From contig JAUIEM010000339.1 in NCBI GenBank assembly GCA_030428695.1, forward strand, positions 1 through 10,995: 10,995 nt of DNA, written 5' to 3'. Positions 7,140-10,995 of this stretch are shown here, piece after piece; positions within the stretch are counted from its first letter, which is position 1; every line of letters begins with the position of its first letter. The DNA comes from a bacterium. Lineage in GTDB: Bacteria > Planctomycetota > J058 > JAJDCP01. The notes under the pieces were generated by a model. That model saw nothing but the letters and a program-made list of their open reading frames with translations. It did not search any database and was not told the origin of the DNA. Made by a program: the position numbers and the translations under genes.

Positions 7140-7860
7140 GCCGGTCTGGGACGTGTTGCGCAAGGTCGCCCTCGAGCTCCCCGGCGCCTACGAGGAGCAG
7201 CCCTGGGGAAGCTGCGCGATCAAGGCCGGCAAGAAGTCCTTCATCTTCCTCGGCGACAACAAGAAGGGCTGGAGCTGCTCGTTCAAGCTCCCGCAGTCGG
7301 CGGAGATGGCGCTCGACCTGCCGTTCTGCGCGCCGACCCACTACGGGCTCGGCAAGTCCGGCTGGGTGACGGCGAGCTTCGGGAAGGGGGACGAGGCGCC
7401 CTTTCCCCTGCTCGAGACCTTCCTCGAGGAGAGCTACCGGGCGGTCGCGCCCAAGCGGCTGATCAAGGAGCTCGACGGTGCCGCGCCCGCCCCGAAGCGC
7501 AAGAAGGTCCAGAAGAGCGGCAAGGCCCTGGTCGTGTCCGAGGACCCGCTGCGCGCGGCCCGGGCGGTGAAGGCCCTGGCCGAGAGCGGGCTCGAGGTCG
7601 AGCGCTGTGACCACGAGGGGCTGCGCAGCCTGCGTTTCGCGCCCGGCCTGGTGGTCTTCGACCTCGGCCGCAAGCCCTGGACCGGGTTGAAGCTCGCCGG
7701 GGAGGTCTGGTCCGCCGAGGAGGGGCCGCTCCTGGTCTTCGCCGGCCTGCGCGACCGCAAGAGCGCCACCCGGGTGCTCGGCGCGTTTCCCCGCGCCCAC
7801 ACCGAGCGCGGGGCTCCGGGCAGTCCCGAGGTCGTCGCCGCCGCGCTGGCGCTGCTGTGA
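7126..7860 (+). CDS. YjbR/MmcQ-like domain fused to receiver-like domain
   Basis: A 244-residue cytosolic protein with no signal peptide. Residues 1-115 match the MmcQ/YjbR (DUF419, CyaY-like fold) family: an N-terminal helix ending ELPGAYEEQPWG, a beta-strand pair GKKSFIFLGD and KGWSCSFKL, and THYGLGKSGWVTASF (71-85), typical of that family. A Lys/Pro linker (about 118-132) leads to a CheY-like region (133-244): strand KALVVSEDP with an acidic pair (Glu139, Asp140), then APGLVVFDLGRKPWTG (172-187) with Asp179 at the phospho-acceptor position. The conserved Thr/Ser of strand 4 appears to be Ala205, and the Lys-Pro of strand 5 appears to be Ser233-Pro234, so it is probably a non-canonical or pseudo-receiver. 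The receiver reading is from pattern only. It overlaps the previous gene by 14 bases; the ribosome site is weak (GGGGGT, 7115-7120). It is the only soluble cytosolic product in an otherwise envelope-directed block. Confidence 0.8.
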   Translation: MAATEPVWDVLRKVALELPGAYEEQPWGSCAIKAGKKSFIFLGDNKKGWSCSFKLPQSAEMALDLPFCAPTHYGLGKSGWVTASFGKGDEAPFPLLETFLEESYRAVAPKRLIKELDGAAPAPKRKKVQKSGKALVVSEDPLRAARAVKALAESGLEVERCDHEGLRSLRFAPGLVVFDLGRKPWTGLKLAGEVWSAEEGPLLVFAGLRDRKSATRVLGAFPRAHTERGAPGSPEVVAAALALL

Positions 7861-8471
7861 GACTGGTCTGGATCCTGCTGTCGCTGCTCCTCGCCGCGGC
7901 CTCCCTGCTCTACCTCGAGGGGCGCTACCCGGCGGTGGGGGAGGTTTTCGCCGAGGTGCCGGCCGTCCAGGCCGAGCTCGCCCGGGTGCGGGCGCTCGCG
8001 ACCGAGCACCTGCTGCCCCCGCAGCTCCTGCTCGCCGCCGTGGTCGGCCTGGTCGGGCTGGCCCTGGCGCTGCGCTTTGTGTGGTGGATCCGGCGTCGTC
8101 GCAAACGCCGGCGGCGACGGAGCGGGGCCGGCTGCCTGCCGGGACTGCTGTTCGGGCTCGGCTGCGTCGTGTGCCTGTTCGTGGTCTTCTGGACCTGGCT
8201 GTACCTGCAGCCGCACGACACCCTGCGGCTCGGCCAGCTGCGCATCGAGCGCGGCAGCCCGGAGCAGTTCGTCGACACCTCGCTCAACGTCGTCCTGCTG
8301 GTGCTCGCGGGGCACTTCGCGCTGCCGCTCCTCGGCCTGTGTTTCGCGCGCCGTCCGAAGCCGAAGGTGGTGGCTGCCGTGGCGGAGGCGGAGGAAGCGG
8401 AGGACGCGGGGACCGCGGACGCTACACCGCGGGAAGAGCATCCGGAGGAGAAGCCGGACGGCCCGGCGTAG
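7857..8471 (+). CDS. Four-TM inner-membrane protein of unknown function
   Basis: I do not recognise the family. The 204-residue product has hydrophobic segments at about 3-20, 56-78, 95-117 and 143-163. An Arg/Lys cluster (79-88, nearly all basic) follows the second segment and should lie in the cytoplasm, so both termini are probably cytoplasmic. Residues 21-55 would be an external helical loop, and 118-142 an external loop between segments 3 and 4. The tail (167-204) is low-complexity, Ala/Glu/Pro-rich and acidic. The GTG start overlaps the previous TGA (GTGA) and I see no Shine-Dalgarno in the preceding 20 bases, so it probably relies on translational coupling. It closes the six-gene block. 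The start is supported by the hydrophobic N-terminus beginning right there. Confidence 0.75.
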   Translation: MRLVWILLSLLLAAASLLYLEGRYPAVGEVFAEVPAVQAELARVRALATEHLLPPQLLLAAVVGLVGLALALRFVWWIRRRRKRRRRRSGAGCLPGLLFGLGCVVCLFVVFWTWLYLQPHDTLRLGQLRIERGSPEQFVDTSLNVVLLVLAGHFALPLLGLCFARRPKPKVVAAVAEAEEAEDAGTADATPREEHPEEKPDGPA

Positions 8472-8473
8472 CG

Positions 8474-8488
8474 CGCGCCCTCGGCGCG
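8474..8488. terminator. Short GC hairpin between convergent genes
   Basis: CGCGCC (8474-8479) and GGCGCG (8483-8488) form a perfect 6-bp stem with a CTC loop, exactly within the 23-base gap between the + strand block and the - strand SecD-like gene. No T-run is present on either side. Its position suits a bidirectional terminator, but the evidence is limited to the stem. Confidence 0.3.
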
Positions 8489-8494
8489 GGAGCC

Positions 8495-9406
8495 TCAGTC
8501 CGCGCTGACCTCGACGAGCTGCCCGGGCAGAGGGAGCGGGCCGGTGCGGATGAGCACCGCGAGATCGTGGGCCCCCTGCCGGTCGCGGCAGCCGATCAGG
8601 TGCAGGTTGGAGTAGACCTCCCCCTGGATGGTCGGCGCGGCGAGGAGGGCGCCGTCGAGCGCGATGCCCAGGCGCTTGCGGCGGTTCGTCTCCGTCAGCG
8701 TCCGCAGCCGCGCGCCGACCTCCGCGTCGACGAAGGCCTCGACGATCCACAGCCCGTCGACTTCCCGCTGCAGGGCGTGGCAGCTCTCGATGCCCCGCAT
8801 GTCGAAGCGCTGCGCGGGCGGCGGCTGCACGGCCAGGACCTGCGGCTGGTCGTACGCGGGGACCGCGGGCAGCCCGTCCACGCGCGGGTTGTCGAACACG
8901 GCGAAGCGCTCCTCCTCGGCCCGGTAGGTCCCGTCCGCCCGGGCCGCGACGAGGCGCGCGCGTTCGGCCTCGAGCGTGGCGGAGCGCCCCTCCTCCGGGG
9001 AGACGAGGATCTTGAGCTCGAGCAGCCCGCGCCGGCTGAGCAGCTTGCCGAGGCGCTGCACGAGCGGCGCCTCGAGGACCGGCAGCACGACCTCGAGCGT
9101 GTCGCCGGCGCGCTCGATCCGGTACGAGCCCTCGATCAGCCCGGGCTCGAGGCGCGCGAACCAACCGATGCGGGCCGTGACGATCCGTTCGGCCGCGGTG
9201 ATCGCCGCATCCCGCTCGGCGTCCGCCGGATCGAACGCGATCCGGAGCCGCGCGCCCTCCCGCATGCTGAGCGAGCCCGGCGGAGCGGGGGGGCCGTCGC
9301 CCCAGAAGGCGTCCGCGTTGTCGGTGGCCGGACCGAGCCCGAGGCGGACCAACAGCGCGACCAGGCAGGCCAGCAACAACACGATGATGGGGATGGTCCG
9401 GCGCAT
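8495..9406 (-). CDS. Stand-alone SecD P1-like periplasmic domain protein
   Basis: A 303-residue protein with one N-terminal membrane segment (about 4-24) and an external domain resembling the P1 domain of SecD/SecDF. A first sub-domain (about 45-135) has LSMREGARLRIAFD, the repeat-like helix AAERIVTARIGWF, GDTLEVVLPV and RRGLLELKIL, matching SecD's 'R...LEFR' region. The second (about 205-300) has VEAFVDAEVGARLRTLTETN, KRLGIALDGALLAAPTIQGEV and the HDLAVLIRTGPLPLPGQLVEV end seen in SecD P1. In SecD this motif is followed by five channel helices; here the protein stops three residues later, so it cannot form the SecDF channel alone. A variable insert (about 136-200) separates the two halves. 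The ATG at 9406 has GAGGAG (9417-9412 on this strand) five bases upstream; the frame is open further upstream but without signal-like sequence. It is convergent with the + strand block. The exact role is unknown. Confidence 0.85.
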   Translation of the reverse strand: MRRTIPIIVLLLACLVALLVRLGLGPATDNADAFWGDGPPAPPGSLSMREGARLRIAFDPADAERDAAITAAERIVTARIGWFARLEPGLIEGSYRIERAGDTLEVVLPVLEAPLVQRLGKLLSRRGLLELKILVSPEEGRSATLEAERARLVAARADGTYRAEEERFAVFDNPRVDGLPAVPAYDQPQVLAVQPPPAQRFDMRGIESCHALQREVDGLWIVEAFVDAEVGARLRTLTETNRRKRLGIALDGALLAAPTIQGEVYSNLHLIGCRDRQGAHDLAVLIRTGPLPLPGQLVEVSAD

Positions 9407-9418
9407 GGGAGCTCCTCG

Positions 9419-9440
9419 TCCGGAGCGGGAGCGCTCCGGA
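9419..9440 (-). promoter_or_regulatory. Perfect 9-bp inverted repeat in SecD-like gene leader
   Basis: TCCGGAGCG (9419-9427) and CGCTCCGGA (9432-9440) form a perfect inverted repeat around a 4-base gap (GGAG). It lies directly upstream of the ribosome site of the 8495-9406 gene (9412-9417) and just downstream of its promoter candidate. It could be a dyad operator or an RNA stem that modulates access to the ribosome site. Confidence 0.45.
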
Positions 9441-9448
9441 GGTTCCAA

Positions 9449-9457
9449 AGGGTAGCA
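9449..9457 (-). promoter_or_regulatory. Extended -10 promoter candidate for SecD-like gene
   Basis: On the - strand TGCTACCCT reads as an extended -10 (TGn plus TACCCT, 3 of 6 to the consensus). The best -35 at a suitable distance is TTCGGA (9476-9471, 16-base spacing, 3 of 6). It would place the start of transcription about 40 bases before the ATG, upstream of the inverted repeat. Weak evidence. Confidence 0.22.
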
Positions 9458-9553
9458 CAGCGCGCTGCGGTCCGAAACGCGGTACGCTATGTGAGGGAAC
9501 ACTCCACCCACGGAACAGCCTGCCCACCGAGCAGTGCGGGCGGGTGCCGGACT

Positions 9554-9582
9554 GGTCAACGCGTGACCGGTCCGCTGGTCAC
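9554..9582 (+). promoter_or_regulatory. Three GGTCA half-sites ahead of the cyclase-repeat gene
   Basis: GGTCA occurs at 9554-9558 and 9577-9581 in direct orientation and as TGACC at 9564-9568 in inverse orientation. The second pair extends to GTGACC (9563-9568) and GGTCAC (9577-9582) with an 8-base gap. CTGGTCA is exactly repeated at 9552-9558 and 9575-9581. The cluster ends ten bases before the AGGAG ribosome site (9592-9596). It may be an operator for a dimeric regulator or an RNA stem in the leader. Confidence 0.35.
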
Positions 9583-9602
9583 ATCTTCGACAGGAGACCC
9601 CG

Positions 9603-10748
9603 ATGCGACTTCGCACGACCCTCATCTTCCTCCTCGGCGCCTTGCTGCTGCCCGGCCTCGCCGGGCCGCAGGAGACCCGCGTCGCCATCGAGCGCGGCCT
9701 CGCCTACCTCGCCTCCCAACAGAATGACAACGGCTCCTTCGGCCAGCTGCCGGGCGCCCCGGTCAAGGGCGACGCGGGCATCACCGGCCTGGTGCTGAAG
9801 GCCTTCTACCAGGCGCCCGAAGATCTGCGCGCCCCCCACGCCGAGGTGCTCGAGCGGGCGCTGGGCTACCTGGTCGCCGAGGCCCGCGAAGACGGCTCGA
9901 TCGGCAACCCCAACCACGGCCTGAGCAACTACCGCACGTCGGTGGGCATCGCCGCGCTGATCATGGCGGACCGCGAGAAGTACGCCGACATGATCGCCGC
10001 CGGCCGCGACTACATCGTCAGCATTCAGATCGGAGAGAGCTGGGAGGTCGGAAGCGACAACCCGACCTACGGCGGCTTCGGCTACGGCACCCCGAGCGGG
10101 CGCCGGCGCGGCGCAGACCTGTCGAACACCGCCTACGCCCTCGAGGCCCTGGTCGAGGCCGGCCTCGACCCGGAGTCCGAGGTCTTCCAGAAGGCGAAGG
10201 CCTTCCTCTCGCGCACCCAGGACAGCGAGGCCAACGACCTGGAAGGGGTCACGGTCGAGGGCAGCGGCGGCTTCATCTACAACCCGAACGTCGCCCGCGA
10301 CCGCGAGGCCGAGCGCGACGAGGACGGCAACGTCGTCCTCAAGCCCTACGCCGGCATGACCTACTCCGGGCTCAAGAGCCTGATCTACGCCGGGCTGACC
10401 GAGGACGATCCGCGCGTGCAGGCCGCCCTCGCCTGGATCAGCGCGAACTACACCCTCGAGGAGAACGCCGGGCTCGGCGCCCGCGGCGACGCCGAGGCCG
10501 GCAAGGCGGGGCTCTACTACTACTACGCGGTCTTCGCCCGCTGCCTGGAGGTGCTCGGCAAGGACGTGATCGTCACCGAGGACGGCACCGAGCACGACTG
10601 GTCCGCCGAGCTCGCCGCCAAGCTGTGCGCGCTGCAGCGCGAGGACGGCTCCTGGCAGAACAGCAACCGGCGCTGGTGGGAGAACGACCCCGTGCTCGCC
10701 AGCGCGTACGCCCTCGAGGGGCTGGGGATCGCGCTGCGGCAGGAGTAG
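9603..10748 (+). CDS. Secreted squalene-cyclase/prenyltransferase-repeat protein
   Basis: A 381-residue exported protein with a signal peptide at about 1-21 (MRLRTTLIFLLGALLLPGLAG). The rest is an alpha/alpha-toroid built from prenyltransferase/squalene-oxidase repeats: AIERGLAYLASQQNDNGSFG (28-47), AREDGSIGN (94-102), ADLSNTAYALEALVEAG (171-187), YAGMTYSGLKSLIYAGL (249-265), GLYYYYAVFARCLEVLG (303-319) and LCALQREDGSWQN (341-353) followed by RRWWENDPVLASAYALEGL (356-374). I do not see the DxDD catalytic motif of squalene-hopene cyclases or a convincing Asp/Cys/His zinc set of prenyltransferase beta subunits, so enzymatic cyclase activity is doubtful; a binding or polymer-related role is possible. 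Length is well below true cyclases (about 600-700) and fits the shorter secreted family I associate with planctomycetes. ATG 9603 follows AGGAG (9592-9596) by six bases. It appears to be a single-gene unit, divergent from the SecD-like gene. Confidence 0.9.
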   Translation: MRLRTTLIFLLGALLLPGLAGPQETRVAIERGLAYLASQQNDNGSFGQLPGAPVKGDAGITGLVLKAFYQAPEDLRAPHAEVLERALGYLVAEAREDGSIGNPNHGLSNYRTSVGIAALIMADREKYADMIAAGRDYIVSIQIGESWEVGSDNPTYGGFGYGTPSGRRRGADLSNTAYALEALVEAGLDPESEVFQKAKAFLSRTQDSEANDLEGVTVEGSGGFIYNPNVARDREAERDEDGNVVLKPYAGMTYSGLKSLIYAGLTEDDPRVQAALAWISANYTLEENAGLGARGDAEAGKAGLYYYYAVFARCLEVLGKDVIVTEDGTEHDWSAELAAKLCALQREDGSWQNSNRRWWENDPVLASAYALEGLGIALRQE

Positions 10749-10780
10749 TTCCGGCAGGGTCGGCATCGGACCGTTGAACC

Positions 10781-10800
10781 CTGGCATCGGTCGATGCCAG
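10781..10800 (+). terminator. Hairpin terminator candidate after the cyclase-repeat gene
   Basis: CTGGCATC (10781-10788) and GATGCCAG (10793-10800) form a perfect 8-bp stem with a GGTC tetraloop, 33 bases after the TAG of the preceding gene. A second, weaker stem (GGTC 10759-10762 / GACC 10770-10773 around another GGCATC) precedes it. No T-run follows, so it is a non-canonical terminator or 3'-end stabiliser candidate. Confidence 0.4.
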
Positions 10801-10848
10801 AAGTCTCGATTACCGTGCGCGCACACGCGGCGACGGGCGGAGGCGAAA

Positions 10849-10860
10849 ATCCGATCGGAT
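10849..10860. promoter_or_regulatory. 12-bp perfect palindrome ATCCGATCGGAT
   Basis: ATCCGATCGGAT reads the same on both strands and lies in the gene-free region, about 100 bases after the last gene. It is preceded by the A-run of GCGAAAATCC. It could be an operator for a dimeric regulator of a gene beyond the window. No partner copy was noticed elsewhere in the window. Confidence 0.25.
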
Positions 10861-10916
10861 CGTCGCGTACGAGGCAAGCACCGTGACGCACAGCGGTCGC
10901 CGGGGAACGAGGTGTT

Positions 10917-10979
10917 TGTTGGCTTGTTGATGCCCCCCTGTGAGTCCCCCGGTGGGGGACCACCGTGTAGCGAGCAACA
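10917..10979 (+). other. Nested two-stem structure, possible RNA leader
   Basis: The outer stem pairs TGTTG (10917-10921) with CAACA (10975-10979) and continues as CTTG (10923-10926) with CGAG (10971-10974), one G bulged and one G·T pair. Nested inside, GTCCCCC (10944-10950) pairs perfectly with GGGGGAC (10954-10960) over a GGT loop, extended by GTG (10940-10942) with CAC (10961-10963) across a bulged A. This is more organised than the surrounding DNA and could be a leader RNA, attenuator or small RNA. The window ends too soon to tell. Strand is given as + only by analogy with the preceding gene. Confidence 0.3.
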
Positions 10980-10995
10980 CTGTCGGAGGTTGGGC

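Larger units (their letters stand above)
10749..10995. other. Gene-free right end with structured elements
   Basis: No convincing coding sequence is visible. The open frames crossing it on the - strand are extensions of antisense frames. It contains a terminator-like hairpin (10781-10800), a 12-bp palindrome (10849-10860) and a nested two-stem structure (10917-10979). It is visibly lower in GC around 10905-10935. It could hold the leader of a gene or an RNA beyond the window edge. Confidence 0.5.

Noticed and set aside
4911..7163. Long open frame on the - strand (750 codons) antisense to the propeller genes
   Set aside because: Its Asp/Val/Gly/Ala-rich translation is the mirror of the GAC/GTC-rich propeller codons. 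The + strand frames carry signal peptides, FG-GAP motifs and overlapping junctions.
8495..8497. Idea that the SecD-like gene is a frameshifted full-length secD
   Set aside because: Only 23 bases separate it from the convergent gene, which has its own good coding signals, so no remnant of the missing helices can be present downstream.
9407..9688. Longer N-terminus for the SecD-like gene starting at 9688
   Set aside because: The extra 94 residues are Arg/Pro/Cys-rich without signal features, run into the promoter region of the divergent gene, and would bury the membrane anchor and the GAGGAG site.
8081..9727. 548-codon + strand open frame across the SecD-like gene
   Set aside because: Antisense shadow of the SecD-like gene, which has clear P1 motifs, an N-terminal membrane segment and a ribosome site.
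9579..10877. 432-codon - strand open frame opposite the cyclase-repeat gene
   Set aside because: Antisense shadow; the + strand shows a signal peptide, repeat motifs and AGGAG before ATG 9603.
10749..10995. tRNA or CRISPR at the right end
   Set aside because: No cloverleaf with a CCA end or TTCGA-type arm and no spaced direct repeats were found; only hairpins and a palindrome are present.

Overview
The window is very GC-rich (roughly 70% by eye) and densely coding. It reads as bacterial chromosome, most likely from a Planctomycetota member or a related high-GC lineage. The best support is the secreted squalene-cyclase/prenyltransferase-repeat protein at the right end, whose motifs (ADLSNT, YYYY followed by an FAR-type helix, QREDGSW, WWENDP) resemble proteins I associate with planctomycetes. 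FG-GAP/VCBS propellers and several small anchored or exported proteins without obvious enzymatic domains fit that picture. This is inference; no rRNA or universal marker is present. I see no mobile element, CRISPR array or tRNA.

Layout. Bases 1-220 are non-coding GC-rich DNA with a strong hairpin. An orphan, single-TM-anchored protein of unknown function follows (221-862). After a 253-base gap holding a sigma70-like promoter candidate and two mutually exclusive leader hairpins comes a six-gene block on the + strand (1116-8471). In it every stop codon overlaps the next start (GTGA, TTGA, ATGA, a 14-base overlap, GTGA). The order is: one-chain ABC exporter (ATPase plus ABC-2 permease), two-PDZ lipoprotein with an aromatic tail, two tandem secreted Ca-binding FG-GAP/VCBS propeller proteins, a cytosolic YjbR/MmcQ domain joined to a receiver-like domain, and a four-TM membrane protein. 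Three starts (GTG, TTG, GTG) are non-ATG and sit exactly at the overlaps.

A convergent gene on the - strand (8495-9406) encodes a membrane-anchored, stand-alone SecD P1-like periplasmic domain that ends where SecD's channel helices should begin. A divergent intergenic region with an inverted repeat and repeated GGTCA half-sites separates it from the terpene-cyclase-repeat protein (9603-10748). The last 247 bases hold no convincing gene but contain a terminator-like hairpin, a 12-bp palindrome and a nested two-stem structure close to the window edge.

How the genes may work together (inference): the six-gene block looks like one co-translated envelope module, with an exporter, a lipid-anchored PDZ protein, two secreted propellers, an accessory inner-membrane protein and a possible cytoplasmic sensor. 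I do not recognise this gene order as a named system. The most unusual items are the YjbR-receiver fusion, the channel-less SecD P1 protein and the whole overlapping module.
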